Shown here piece by piece: positions 18,915 through 27,990 of a DNA stretch of 64,000 bases. The stretch is from CBFHWU01 sp965659665 (lineage in GTDB: Bacteria; Bacteroidota; Bacteroidia; Flavobacteriales; Flavobacteriaceae): NCBI GenBank assembly GCA_965659665.1, contig CBFHWU010000015.1:157954-221953 (forward strand), read 5' to 3'. The notes under the pieces are model-generated. The model was not told the origin of the DNA. It made no database searches and saw only the letters and a program-made list of their open reading frames with translations. The translations under genes and the position numbers were made by a program. Numbering within the stretch: position 1 is the first letter of the stretch; each line of letters starts with the position of its first letter.

Positions 18915-20240
18915 ATGCAGGTAGCATTTTATACATTGGGTTGTAAACTCAATTACGCAGAGACATCAACGATAGCTAGAAAATTTTTAGATGAAGGTTT
19001 TCAACGAGTCTGTTTTGAAGATAAAGCGGATATTTATGTGATTAACACCTGTTCTGTTACTGAAAATGCAGATAATAAATTCAAATCGGTTGTTCGTCAA
19101 GCTTTAAAAAAAAATAATCAAGCTTTTGTTATTGCAATAGGATGTTATGCTCAGCTTCAACCTGAATCCTTGGCAGACGTAGATGGAGTTGATTTAGTAT
19201 TAGGAGCAACTGAAAAATTTAACGTTACAGCATATATCAACGACTTGAGCAAAGCTGTTCCTACCCAAATTCACACTTGTTCGATTAAAGATGCTGATAA
19301 TTATATCGGAAGTTATGCTATCGGCGAGCGAACAAGAGCTTTTCTAAAAGTTCAAGACGGTTGTGATTATAAATGCAGCTATTGTACCATTCCGATGGCG
19401 AGAGGAATTTCAAGAAGTGATAGTGTCGCCAATGTGATTAAAAATACCAATGAAATTGCTGCTAAGGGAGTTCGTGAGATTGTACTCACAGGCGTTAATA
19501 TTGGGGATTATGGCAAGGGGGAATTTGGGAATAAAAAACACCAACACACTTTTTTGGATTTAATTCAACACTTAGATCAATTGAGTGGCATTGACCGTTT
19601 TCGAATATCCTCTATAGAGCCTAATTTATTGACTGAAAAAATAATTAAATTTGTATCAAACTCAAGAGCTTTTGTACCTCACTTTCATATTCCTTTGCAA
19701 AGCGGAAGTAATGTAATTTTGAAAAAAATGAAGCGACGCTATCAAAAAGAATTATATGTCGAGCGGGTAAATAAAATTAAAAATTATATGCCTGATGCTT
19801 GTATTGGAGTTGATGTTATCGTTGGATTCCCAGGAGAAACGGAAGACCATTTTTTAGAGACTTATCATTTTATTAACGAACTAGATGTTGCTTACCTGCA
19901 TGTTTTTACATATTCTGAACGCCCGAATACTTTAGCTGCCGAAATAGATCAAGTAATTCCAAATACGGTACGAAATAAACGAAGTAAATTATTGAGGGGT
20001 CTCTCTGTGAAAAAAAGACGAAATTTTTACGAAAGTCAGCTAGGTAAAATAAAAAAGGTATTATTCGAATCTGAAAACAAAAAAGGATATCTTTATGGCT
20101 TTACCGAAAATTATGTACGCGTAAGGATCCCATGGAATCCAGCGTTGGTAAACAATGTATACGAAGTTGAACTCACTGAAATTGATACTTCTGGATCAGT
20201 TCGATTTAACTTTTCGTTAGAAGGACAAACGGCTTCTTAA
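18915..20240 (+). CDS. mtaB: tRNA (t6A37) methylthiotransferase MtaB
   Basis: Radical-SAM enzyme of 441 aa that adds a methylthio group to t6A37 of tRNAs reading ANN codons. The N-terminal domain begins MQVAFYTLGCKLNYAETS and carries cluster cysteines in INTCSVTENAD and IGCYAQ. The radical-SAM CxxxCxxC is in CDYKCSYCTIPMARG at about residues 150-164. A C-terminal TRAM-type segment ends the protein. The ATG at 18915 is chosen because the family starts MxVAFxTLGCKxN; a longer frame from 18813 would overlap the divergent gene. GCKLN rather than the MiaB GCQMN supports MtaB. Its stop overlaps the convergent acetyltransferase-like gene by 4 bases. Confidence 0.95.
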   Translation: MQVAFYTLGCKLNYAETSTIARKFLDEGFQRVCFEDKADIYVINTCSVTENADNKFKSVVRQALKKNNQAFVIAIGCYAQLQPESLADVDGVDLVLGATEKFNVTAYINDLSKAVPTQIHTCSIKDADNYIGSYAIGERTRAFLKVQDGCDYKCSYCTIPMARGISRSDSVANVIKNTNEIAAKGVREIVLTGVNIGDYGKGEFGNKKHQHTFLDLIQHLDQLSGIDRFRISSIEPNLLTEKIIKFVSNSRAFVPHFHIPLQSGSNVILKKMKRRYQKELYVERVNKIKNYMPDACIGVDVIVGFPGETEDHFLETYHFINELDVAYLHVFTYSERPNTLAAEIDQVIPNTVRNKRSKLLRGLSVKKRRNFYESQLGKIKKVLFESENKKGYLYGFTENYVRVRIPWNPALVNNVYEVELTEIDTSGSVRFNFSLEGQTAS

Positions 20241-20530
20241 ATCCGAACACCAATGGGGAGCATACTGCGATATATTTTGTTTTTTCGAACAAAACGAACA
20301 ATTTCAGGACTAGTTGGCATCATTTGAATATTTCTATCCTGTATGATGGCTAGGACTTCTTTAATAAAATCGTCCGAAAAGTTATCATTAGAGACACGCT
20401 CTGGAACTACCATTTTGGTCAAAAAAATTTTACGTTCCTGCTGAGCGTACTCTATTTTTGCCAAACCTTCTTTAGTTTCGGTTTCAAACTGACGTAAGAA
20501 TGAGTTGTCGATAACCTCGATTTTGTTCAT
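20237..20530 (-). CDS. Small GNAT-like acetyltransferase (YidJ/YjdJ type)
   Basis: 97-aa protein resembling the short GCN5-related acetyltransferase family (PF14542 type): GLAKIEYAQQERKIFLTKMVVPE followed by a C-terminal region SPEIVRFVRKN that matches the family's CPxxxxYIxxN end. The glycine-rich acetyl-CoA loop expected after VPE is replaced by SNDNFSDDF, so catalytic activity is doubtful. The substrate is unknown. Promoter at 20553-20560; the 3' end overlaps mtaB by 4 bases. Family assignment is from pattern recall only. Confidence 0.6.
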   Translation of the reverse strand: MNKIEVIDNSFLRQFETETKEGLAKIEYAQQERKIFLTKMVVPERVSNDNFSDDFIKEVLAIIQDRNIQMMPTSPEIVRFVRKNKIYRSMLPIGVRI

Positions 20531-20552
20531 ATTGTTTTATATAATAATTTAA

Positions 20553-20560
20553 CAAAGTTA
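20553..20560 (-). promoter_or_regulatory. -7 promoter element of the small GNAT-like gene
   Basis: TAACTTTG on the minus strand, exact TAnnTTTG match, 22 bases upstream of the start codon at 20530. Confidence 0.55.
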
Positions 20561-20576
20561 TAAAAATTCTATTTAT

Positions 20577-20584
20577 TAAATTTG
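20577..20584 (+). promoter_or_regulatory. -7 promoter element of the alpha/beta hydrolase gene
   Basis: TAAATTTG, exact consensus match, ending 8 bases before the ATG at 20593, so the mRNA would be nearly leaderless. Confidence 0.55.
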
Positions 20585-20592
20585 TTATTGTC

Positions 20593-21258
20593 ATGAATAA
20601 TAACATTTCTACTGTAATCTATTGTTTGCCTGGATTGGCAGCCAATCCCCAAATATTTAAGTTTTTAAGGTTACCAAGTTCATTTTCTCTAAAATTTATA
20701 TCCTGGATTGATCCCCAAGAAAATGAAACTATTGAAGAATATTCCAAACGTTTATGTCTTTTAGTTAAAGATAAGCATCCCGTGTTGATGGGTGTTTCTT
20801 TTGGTGGAATAATGGTTCAAGAAATGGCTAAACATATTTCCTGTAGAAAAGTGATTATTGTATCAAGTGTTAAATCCAAAAAAGAATTCCCACTTCATAT
20901 GCGTTTTGGAAATAAAACAAAGGCCTACAAGCTATTGCCGACTTCAATGATAAACAATGTTGAAAACTTTATTAGCTTTGTATTTGGACCTTCAGCGCGA
21001 AAACGAATGGAGTATCACAGGCACTATTTATCTGTTCGTAATCCATCTTATTTAAAATGGGCCATAAAAGAACTTTACGAATGGAAACAGTCAAAACCTG
21101 ATGAAAATGTGATCCATATTCATGGTGCTTACGACCTTGTTTTTCCAATTATTTACATCAAAAAATGTATAAAAGTTCCAAAGGGAACTCATGTTATGAT
21201 TCTCACCCATTCAAGATGGTTTAACGAAAACCTTCCTAAATTAATTACAGATTACTAG
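20593..21258 (+). CDS. Alpha/beta hydrolase fold protein
   Basis: 221-aa cytoplasmic protein. The nucleophile elbow GVSFGG (about residues 75-80) with serine, the preceding strand VIYCLPGLAANPQIF carrying the oxyanion-hole region, and a late HGAYDLVFP with acidic residue plus a histidine near TLTHSRWF form a plausible Ser-Asp-His triad. Substrate unknown. It is followed after 32 bases by the lytic transglycosylase gene on the same strand and may be co-transcribed with it. Confidence 0.8.
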   Translation: MNNNISTVIYCLPGLAANPQIFKFLRLPSSFSLKFISWIDPQENETIEEYSKRLCLLVKDKHPVLMGVSFGGIMVQEMAKHISCRKVIIVSSVKSKKEFPLHMRFGNKTKAYKLLPTSMINNVENFISFVFGPSARKRMEYHRHYLSVRNPSYLKWAIKELYEWKQSKPDENVIHIHGAYDLVFPIIYIKKCIKVPKGTHVMILTHSRWFNENLPKLITDY

Positions 21259-21290
21259 ATTAGCACTTATTTAAAATAATTAAAATTTTT

Positions 21291-22163
21291 ATGCGACCTA
21301 TTGTTTATTATTACTTTGTTTTGTTTGTGTTGGGGCTCACATCTGTTTCTTTTATAAAAAATGAAGGGAACAACTCAAATTTTTTCTCCCCTGCTATTCC
21401 TCAAGAGTTAGATTTTGCAGGCGAAAAAGTTCCTTTACATATACCAGATGTGTACGAGCGCATGGATCGTGAATTACTTGTCAATACCTACTGGCATTCA
21501 AATAGTTTTTTGTTGTTAAAAAGAGCTGAAAAGTTTTTTCCCATTATTGAACCCATTTTAGAAGAATACAAAATACCAAACGATTTTAAGTATTTAGCGG
21601 TCATTGAAAGTGGATTAATTAACGCAACTTCACCTGCTGGTGCAAAAGGTTTTTGGCAAATTATGCGCAACACGGCACGAGAATACGGACTAGAGGTTAA
21701 TACAAATGTTGATGAACGATTGCATTTAGAATTATCAACAAAAGTAGCTTGTAGATATTTATTGAAAGCACAGGAAAAGTTTGGCAGTTGGACATTAGCA
21801 GCAGCAGCTTATAATGCTGGCCGTTCAAGAATCATCCGTTATTTGGATTATCAACAAGCAAATAACTATTACGATTTATTGTTTGGAGAAGAGACTGGGC
21901 GTTATGTTTTTCGAATTTTGGCGGCTAAGGTATTGTTTGAAAATGCTGAAAAATTAGGGTTTCAAATTCAAAAAAATCAAAAATATAAGCCAATAAAAGT
22001 AAAAAAAATATTCGTGGATTCTGCGATACATTCCCTTCCAGATTTTGCGAAAAAACAAGGAATCAACTATAAAGAACTAAAGATTCACAATCCATGGTTA
22101 TTGGAGCCTCATCTAAATAATCGATCGCGAAAGCCTTATCATATTGATATCCCTCTCCCTTAG
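21291..22163 (+). CDS. Membrane-bound lytic murein transglycosylase (SLT domain, MltD-like)
   Basis: 290-aa exported peptidoglycan-cleaving enzyme. An N-terminal hydrophobic segment (YYYFVLFVLGLTSVSFI) acts as signal or anchor. The SLT domain has the catalytic glutamate in LAVIESGLINATSPAGAKG (Glu about residue 106), then FWQIMRNTAREYG and LAAAAYNAGRSRI, all diagnostic of family 1 lytic transglycosylases. The last about 60 residues look like a degenerate LysM-type wall-binding segment (KKQGINYKELKIHNPWL). It overlaps the convergent TPR gene by 4 bases. Confidence 0.92.
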   Translation: MRPIVYYYFVLFVLGLTSVSFIKNEGNNSNFFSPAIPQELDFAGEKVPLHIPDVYERMDRELLVNTYWHSNSFLLLKRAEKFFPIIEPILEEYKIPNDFKYLAVIESGLINATSPAGAKGFWQIMRNTAREYGLEVNTNVDERLHLELSTKVACRYLLKAQEKFGSWTLAAAAYNAGRSRIIRYLDYQQANNYYDLLFGEETGRYVFRILAAKVLFENAEKLGFQIQKNQKYKPIKVKKIFVDSAIHSLPDFAKKQGINYKELKIHNPWLLEPHLNNRSRKPYHIDIPLP

Positions 22164-22675
22164 ATTTTTTTCATCTGTTGTTGCATCATTTTGATTTGTT
22201 CTGTCATCATCCCTTGGGTATCAAGTTTTTTTGCCTCATTGATCAAGCTTGTTGCCTCTCGCTTTCGTCTTTTTTGCATGACAATACCAGCCAAACTCAA
22301 TTTGGCCATGGCCCTGTCATGTTTCATACTTAGTCCTAAACTAAGGGCTTTTCTAAAATATTTTTCGGCCTGAGTCAAATTGGTTTGAGAGGTAATAATA
22401 CCTTTTAAATAATTGTAGTAGCCCACTTGTTTTTTTGTGAGTGCAGATTCAGGATTTTTAATGCGATCAAGCCATTTATTTGTGCCTTTGAAATCTTGTT
22501 TTCGCAAACGTAAAAAAGAAAGTAAAATAATTTCATTTTTAAAGTAAAGAAACACAAAAATTCCAGCAAGAAAAACTAATGCAATCCCATTGCCAATGGA
22601 CTCCTCAATAAATTGATACACAGCATATGCAATTGTTAAAAAAGCTAAAATGAGTTTGATGAATTTTGGATACAT
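22160..22675 (-). CDS. Membrane protein with TPR-like repeats
   Basis: 171-aa protein with two N-terminal membrane helices (IKLILAFLTIAYAVYQF and IALVFLAGIFVFLYF) and a soluble C-terminal part that forms helix pairs like tetratricopeptide repeats (LTQAEKYFRKALSLGL, REATSLINEAKKLDTQG). It ends in a methionine- and glutamine-rich tail (MMTEQIKMMQQQMKK). Similar Bacteroidota proteins have no known function. Convergent with the lytic transglycosylase gene, sharing a 4-base stop overlap. Confidence 0.75.
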   Translation of the reverse strand: MYPKFIKLILAFLTIAYAVYQFIEESIGNGIALVFLAGIFVFLYFKNEIILLSFLRLRKQDFKGTNKWLDRIKNPESALTKKQVGYYNYLKGIITSQTNLTQAEKYFRKALSLGLSMKHDRAMAKLSLAGIVMQKRRKREATSLINEAKKLDTQGMMTEQIKMMQQQMKKI

Positions 22676-22746
22676 ACCATAACGATTAAGTTCACAAAGT
22701 TAGTGAATTATCCTAAAATCAGGTTTGGGAAAGAAAAAACTTATTG

Positions 22747-22754
22747 TATATTTG
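22747..22754 (+). promoter_or_regulatory. -7 promoter element of rpmH
   Basis: TATATTTG, exact TAnnTTTG match, 62 bases upstream of the rpmH start codon. Confidence 0.6.
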
Positions 22755-22816
22755 CGCCCACACAAAATCAAGTGTTTAACTATAGTTTTATTTTAAAACT
22801 AATATTAATAAAACCT

Positions 22817-22975
22817 ATGAAAAGAACTTTTCAACCCTCAAATAGAAAACGACGAAACAAGCACGGTTTTATGGATCGCATGTCCAGTGCTAATGGTCGC
22901 AAGGTTTTAGCATCACGACGGGCTAAAGGTAGAAAAAAGCTGTCAGTATCCTCTGAAATAAGACATAAAAAATAA
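22817..22975 (+). CDS. rpmH: 50S ribosomal protein L34
   Basis: Very basic 52-aa ribosomal protein with the family signature MKRTFQPSNRKRRNKHGF and the second conserved block NGRKVLASRRAKGRKKL. The ATG at 22817 gives the canonical start; an upstream in-frame ATG at 22703 lies before the promoter and is not used. It stands alone, not next to dnaA or rnpA as in many bacteria, and is followed by a strong terminator. Confidence 0.98.
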   Translation: MKRTFQPSNRKRRNKHGFMDRMSSANGRKVLASRRAKGRKKLSVSSEIRHKK

Positions 22976-22998
22976 GTGAATAAATCGTTGAAAACATT

Positions 22999-23030
22999 AG
23001 GTGTTGCTGGATTAAGCAACACCTTTTTTT
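22999..23030 (+). terminator. Rho-independent terminator of rpmH
   Basis: A perfect 10-base stem AGGTGTTGCT/AGCAACACCT (22999-23008 with 23015-23024), six-base loop, then a T tract. Confidence 0.92.
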
Positions 23031-23069
23031 ATATATTTTAGTTGAAATTTTACTATTTCATTTTCGCTT

Positions 23070-25919
23070 ATGCCAAAACGTTCAGATTTAAATACAGTTT
23101 TAATAATCGGCTCAGGACCAATCATTATTGGTCAAGCTTGTGAATTTGATTATTCTGGAACGCAAGCTCTCCGTTCATTACGAGAAGATCATATTGAAAC
23201 CATTTTGATCAATTCAAATCCCGCCACGATCATGACTGACCCGACGATGGCCGATCATGTATATCTCAAACCTTTAACCACAAAATCTATTCGTCAAATT
23301 TTATCCAAACACAAAGTGGATGCGGTTTTGCCTACAATGGGAGGTCAAACAGCCCTAAACTTGTGTATAGAAGCTGACGAAAAAGGAGTTTGGGATGAAT
23401 TTGGTGTAGAAATCATTGGAGTTGATATTGATGCGATTCATATTACCGAGGACAGAGACAAATTTAAAAAACTTCTCAAAACGATTGACATTCCTGTAGC
23501 TCCTGCTGAAACAGCAACGTCGTTCCTCAAAGGCAAAGAAATTGCCCAAAAATTTGGCTTTCCCTTAGTAATTCGACCTTCTTTTACTCTGGGAGGCACA
23601 GGAGCTTCTTTTGTTCACAAGGAAGAAGATTTTGAAACATGTCTTACAAGAGGACTTGAAGCATCTCCTATACACGAAGTCTTAATCGATAAAGCTTTGT
23701 TAGGGTGGAAAGAATTTGAATTGGAATTGTTGCGTGACAAAAATGATAACGTTGTTATTATTTGTACGATCGAAAATATGGATCCTATGGGAATTCATAC
23801 AGGAGACTCCATTACGGTTGCTCCTGCTATGACCCTTTCAGATACATGTTATCAGCGCATGAGAGACATGGCCATTAAGATGATGCGAAGCATTGGTGAT
23901 TTTGCTGGTGGATGTAATGTTCAGTTTGCTGTAAGTCCCGATGAAAATGAACAAATTATTGCAATTGAAATAAATCCACGAGTATCACGTTCTTCAGCGT
24001 TGGCTTCCAAAGCTTCGGGCTATCCTATCGCCAAAATAGCCGCAAAACTAGCCATTGGATACAGCTTAGATGAGTTAGATAACCAAATCACAAAATCTAC
24101 CTCCGCATTATTTGAGCCAACTCTGGATTATGTTATAGTTAAAATTCCGCGTTGGAATTTTGATAAGTTTGAAGGATCTGATCGGGTACTTGGACTACAA
24201 ATGAAATCCGTTGGTGAAGTAATGGGTATAGGGAGGTCGTTCCAAGAAGCATTGCACAAGGCAACTCAATCTTTAGAGATCAAACGAAATGGTTTGGGTG
24301 CCGATGGTAAAGGGTACACCGATTATGACACCGTTATTCGAAAACTCACTTATGCAAGCTGGGATCGTGTATTTGTGCTTTACGATGCTATTCAAATGGG
24401 AATTTCATTGGAGCGTATTCATGAGATCACAAAAATTGATATGTGGTTTTTACGACAATACGAACAACTTTATGCACTGGAAAAAGAAATTTCTAATTAC
24501 AATATCGCCACTATTGACAAACCTTTGCTCTTGGAAGCGAAACAAAAAGGTTTTGCAGATCGACAAATTGCTCATATGTTAAACTGCTTGGAAAGTGAAG
24601 TACATCAAAAGCGAGCGGAATTAGGAATCAATCGTGTATATAAATTAGTAGATACTTGTGCGGCTGAATTTAAGGCACTCACTCCTTATTATTATTCGAC
24701 TTTCGAAGAAGGGATGGTTACTTCAGAGGGACAATTTACTACTTCGAATGAAAGTATTGTCACAGAAAAAAAGAAAATAGTAGTTTTAGGTTCAGGTCCA
24801 AATCGAATTGGTCAAGGAATCGAATTTGATTACTGTTGTGTTCACGGGGTATTAGCTGCTGCTGAAGTTGGGTATGAAACCATTATGATTAATTGTAACC
24901 CTGAAACCGTTTCAACTGATTTTGATGTGGCCGATAAACTTTATTTTGAACCTGTTTTTTGGGAACATATCTATGATATTATACGCCACGAAAATCCGGA
25001 AGGTGTTATTGTTCAACTTGGAGGTCAAACAGCTCTTAAACTGGCCGAAAAATTAAATCGATATGGAGTCAAAATTATAGGTACATCTTTTGAATCTTTA
25101 GATTTAGCAGAAGATCGAGGTAGTTTTTCTTCTTTGTTAAAAGAAAACAATATTCCATATCCTGATTTTGGAGTCGCCCAAACCGCAGATCAGGCATTGA
25201 AACTTGCTGACGAACTTGATTTTCCAATATTAGTACGACCTTCATATGTTTTGGGTGGACAGGGAATGAAAATTGTAATTAATAAAGAAGAATTAGAAGC
25301 TCATGTCGTAGATTTACTTCAAGAAATTCCAAATAATAAACTTTTATTAGATCATTACTTGGATGGTGCTATTGAAGCAGAAGCAGATGCTATTTGCGAT
25401 GGCGATAAAGTACGCATCATCGGAATTATGGAGCATATTGAACCTTGTGGAATTCACTCAGGAGATTCAAATGCAACATTACCCCCTTTTAACTTGGGTA
25501 AATTTGTGATGCAACAAATAAAGGATCACACAAAAAAAATTGCTAGAGCTTTAAAGACACAAGGACTGATTAATATTCAATTTGCCATTAAAGACGATGT
25601 CGTATACATTATAGAAGCCAACCCTAGAGCTTCTCGAACAGTTCCTTTTATTGCAAAAGCTTATCAACAACCTTATGTGAATTACGCAACGAAAGTAATG
25701 TTAGGCGCAAACAAAGTAAAAGATTTTGAATATAACCCTCAACTTGAAGGATTTGCCATTAAACAACCTGTTTTTTCTTTTAATAAATTCCCCAATGTCA
25801 ACAAAGCTCTGGGTCCTGAAATGAAAAGTACCGGAGAGAGTGTTTTGTTTATCGATAACTTGAAGGATGATGAATTTTACGAATTGTATTCGCGACGTAA
25901 AATGTATTTAACTAAATAG
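23070..25919 (+). CDS. carB: Carbamoyl phosphate synthase large subunit, lacking the MGS domain
   Basis: Makes carbamoyl phosphate from bicarbonate, ammonia and ATP for pyrimidine and arginine synthesis. Two tandem synthase halves are visible: the first opens VLIIGSGPIIIGQACEFDYSG, the second near residue 570 VVLGSGPNRIGQGIEFDYC; both contain ATP-grasp motifs and PR(V/A)SR(S/T). At 949 aa it is about 120 residues shorter than E. coli CarB, ending soon after GPEMKSTGESVLF, so the C-terminal MGS-fold domain that binds UMP and ornithine is missing. From memory this is usual in Flavobacteriia and not a frameshift. carA is not in the window. Confidence 0.97.
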   Translation: MPKRSDLNTVLIIGSGPIIIGQACEFDYSGTQALRSLREDHIETILINSNPATIMTDPTMADHVYLKPLTTKSIRQILSKHKVDAVLPTMGGQTALNLCIEADEKGVWDEFGVEIIGVDIDAIHITEDRDKFKKLLKTIDIPVAPAETATSFLKGKEIAQKFGFPLVIRPSFTLGGTGASFVHKEEDFETCLTRGLEASPIHEVLIDKALLGWKEFELELLRDKNDNVVIICTIENMDPMGIHTGDSITVAPAMTLSDTCYQRMRDMAIKMMRSIGDFAGGCNVQFAVSPDENEQIIAIEINPRVSRSSALASKASGYPIAKIAAKLAIGYSLDELDNQITKSTSALFEPTLDYVIVKIPRWNFDKFEGSDRVLGLQMKSVGEVMGIGRSFQEALHKATQSLEIKRNGLGADGKGYTDYDTVIRKLTYASWDRVFVLYDAIQMGISLERIHEITKIDMWFLRQYEQLYALEKEISNYNIATIDKPLLLEAKQKGFADRQIAHMLNCLESEVHQKRAELGINRVYKLVDTCAAEFKALTPYYYSTFEEGMVTSEGQFTTSNESIVTEKKKIVVLGSGPNRIGQGIEFDYCCVHGVLAAAEVGYETIMINCNPETVSTDFDVADKLYFEPVFWEHIYDIIRHENPEGVIVQLGGQTALKLAEKLNRYGVKIIGTSFESLDLAEDRGSFSSLLKENNIPYPDFGVAQTADQALKLADELDFPILVRPSYVLGGQGMKIVINKEELEAHVVDLLQEIPNNKLLLDHYLDGAIEAEADAICDGDKVRIIGIMEHIEPCGIHSGDSNATLPPFNLGKFVMQQIKDHTKKIARALKTQGLINIQFAIKDDVVYIIEANPRASRTVPFIAKAYQQPYVNYATKVMLGANKVKDFEYNPQLEGFAIKQPVFSFNKFPNVNKALGPEMKSTGESVLFIDNLKDDEFYELYSRRKMYLTK

Positions 25920-25975
25920 ATCGAGTTGACTGCGTCTGTAAAATGATGTAATTTTATCAAAAGTTTGTTTTTGTT

Positions 25976-27205
25976 ATGGATACACTACTCTTAGTCCTCA
26001 TTATATTATTTATGATTTTCTCTTTTTTTCAAGCGAAAAAGAGAAACTCACGTACCGATGAAATAAGCTTACATGAAGAAATTACACGTTTAAAAGTCAC
26101 ACTTAGTGCTAAGGAACAGGAGTTGATTCATCTCCAAAAAAAAATAGTTGAGATTCAAAAATCTAAAGAAGAACAAGAACAAAGACTCACAAAAGAGTTT
26201 GAAAACTTGGCCCACAAGATTTTAGAAAAAAATTCCCAAAAGTTTAAAGAACAAAATAAAGAACAAATAGGAACGTTGCTTCACCCTTTGGGACAAGAAA
26301 TTCAACAATTTAAGAAAAAAGTTGAAGAAACAAACAAAGATTACATCGACCGTAATTCGGCTTTAACGCAGCGTCTTAAAAGCTTAGAACAACTCAACTT
26401 AAAGCTGAGTCAAGACGCCATTAATCTGACGAATGCTCTTAAAGGAGATTCAAAAGTTCAAGGGGATTGGGGAGAGATTCAATTAGAAGTTTTATTAGAA
26501 AAATCAGGATTGATGAACGAAGTTCATTACAGTACACAAGGAGGATACCGAGACGAGGAAGGAAAATTAAAAAAACCTGATTTTATTATCAACCTTCCTG
26601 ATAATAAACATCTTATAATTGATGCTAAGGTTTCTTTAACAGCCTATGAAAGCTATTTTAATGCCCCTGACGAATTCAATCAAAATATAGCGCTAAAAAA
26701 ACACCTTGAAAGCATAAAAAAACACTTTCAAGAATTGAGTAATAAGGATTATCCTTCGCTGTACGGAATTAATTCGCCTGATCATGTCTTAATGTTTGTC
26801 CCAATAGAGCCAGCTTTGATGTTGGCTTTACAAAAAGATCAGCGTATTTATTTAGACGCTTTAGATAAAAATATTGTTCTTCTTTCGACCTCTACATTGT
26901 TAGCCACCCTGAGTACTATTGCGTCTATTTGGAAACAAGAAGATCAAAAACGAAATGTTTTAGAAATCGCCAAAGAAGGCGGACTCTTATATGATAAATT
27001 TGAAAGTTTTGTCCATGACCTCATCAAAATTGGCAGAAACCTCCAGAGTTCGCAGGAGAGTTACCAAGATGCTATGAATAAACTCGTTGAGGGAAGAGGA
27101 AACATCATTAAAAAAGTGGAAAATTTAAAATCATTGGGCGCTAAAACAAAGAAAAGCCTTCCCCAAAATATTTTGGATAGATCCAATAATAGTTCAATTA
27201 ATTAA
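25976..27205 (+). CDS. rmuC: DNA recombination protein RmuC
   Basis: 409-aa protein with an N-terminal membrane-anchor helix (TLLLVLIILFMIFSFF), a long coiled coil over about residues 25-150, and a RmuC nuclease-like domain with GDWGEIQLEVLLEKSG, KPDFIINLPDNKHLIIDAKV and FVPIEPAL. RmuC limits inversions and other rearrangements at repeats. The tail NNSSIN is weakly conserved. Its stop overlaps the convergent DUF6580-like gene by 4 bases. Confidence 0.94.
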   Translation: MDTLLLVLIILFMIFSFFQAKKRNSRTDEISLHEEITRLKVTLSAKEQELIHLQKKIVEIQKSKEEQEQRLTKEFENLAHKILEKNSQKFKEQNKEQIGTLLHPLGQEIQQFKKKVEETNKDYIDRNSALTQRLKSLEQLNLKLSQDAINLTNALKGDSKVQGDWGEIQLEVLLEKSGLMNEVHYSTQGGYRDEEGKLKKPDFIINLPDNKHLIIDAKVSLTAYESYFNAPDEFNQNIALKKHLESIKKHFQELSNKDYPSLYGINSPDHVLMFVPIEPALMLALQKDQRIYLDALDKNIVLLSTSTLLATLSTIASIWKQEDQKRNVLEIAKEGGLLYDKFESFVHDLIKIGRNLQSSQESYQDAMNKLVEGRGNIIKKVENLKSLGAKTKKSLPQNILDRSNNSSIN

Positions 27206-27690
27206 GCAAGGTTCCATTTTTTTTCGAGGGCTTTAAATCCAAAGTATAGCAACGCACTATAGCCAAAATCACCTATTAAAGAATTGATAAAGAACGGAAT
27301 GGCTAATGTAAAGCAAGTAAGAAGCCCCTCGATGGTAAGAGGATAGGAGAGAAGCCAAACCCCTAAATTACTGATTATAAAAAACAGTGTGCTTCCCATT
27401 AGTATTGTTCCTGGTTTAATATTTTTACGATAAACACCAATAAAGCTAATCCCTATAAAACTCAGATATACAAATGGGGTGATACTGTAAAACCCTAAAA
27501 AAATATCTGAGATGAACATCGCCATCAAAGGGATTAAAAAAGCTAAATTCTGTTTATGAAATGTTGCACCAGCGAATAACGCCATGGCCGTGATTGGTGC
27601 AACATTTGGGGGGTGTGGAACTAAGCGTGTGAGGGCAGCAATCAATATAAAACTTAATAACACATTATTCCTCAGAGTAAAAAATTTCAT
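27202..27690 (-). CDS. DUF6580-like membrane protein, possible ECF-type transport component
   Basis: 162-aa protein with five or six hydrophobic segments. The pattern RLVPHPPNVAPITAMALFAGATF and MFISDIFLGFY fits the DUF6580 family of putative transport proteins, which resembles ECF transporter substrate-binding subunits. The ATG at 27690 is preferred to TTG at 27709-27711. It is divergent from a cobalamin-riboswitch-controlled BtuB-like receptor, and from this a link to cobalamin or cobalt uptake is inferred, but the riboswitch lies on the other strand and does not control this gene. Confidence 0.7.
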   Translation of the reverse strand: MKFFTLRNNVLLSFILIAALTRLVPHPPNVAPITAMALFAGATFHKQNLAFLIPLMAMFISDIFLGFYSITPFVYLSFIGISFIGVYRKNIKPGTILMGSTLFFIISNLGVWLLSYPLTIEGLLTCFTLAIPFFINSLIGDFGYSALLYFGFKALEKKWNLA

Positions 27691-27759
27691 AAGTAACTTA
27701 TTCTTACTCAAACTTAATACTTTTTTTAAAACTACATACCAAATTACTAAATAATGCTA

Positions 27760-27767
27760 TATATTTG
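27760..27767 (+). promoter_or_regulatory. -7 promoter element of the riboswitch-btuB transcript
   Basis: TATATTTG, exact TAnnTTTG match, placed just before the first paired region of the cobalamin riboswitch. Confidence 0.65.
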
Positions 27768-27774
27768 ATTATTG

Positions 27775-27932
27775 ATTGGGTTTTGCTGTAGTGGCGAATG
27801 AAAAGGGAAGCTAGTGAGAAGCTAGCGCTGTACCCGCAACTGTAAGTATTTCATGTCATTTCTTCACACCACTGGCCAAAAGCTGGGAAGGTAAAATGAT
27901 AAGGTATAAGTCAGGAGACCTGCCCAATCTAA
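27775..27932 (+). ncRNA. Cobalamin (adenosylcobalamin) riboswitch
   Basis: The conserved core elements of the cobalamin riboswitch are all present in order: AAAAGGGAAGC at about 27811, GCGCTGTACCCGCAACTGTAA at about 27825-27845 with one base interruption from consensus, CCACTGG near 27870, GGGAAGG near 27885, and the B12 box GTCAGGAGACCTGCC at 27910-27924. It lies 60 bases upstream of a TonB-dependent receptor. By family knowledge, cobalamin binding shuts off the downstream uptake gene. No clear terminator follows, so control may be at translation initiation. Confidence 0.95.
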
Positions 27933-27990
27933 TATATGCTTTGAGACTTCGGGATAAAGTTTTATTGCTCATTTTAAATCTTTTTCTATT

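Noticed and set aside
22703..22816. N-terminal extension of rpmH
   Set aside because: The extension precedes and includes the rpmH promoter; L34 always begins MKRTFQP-like.
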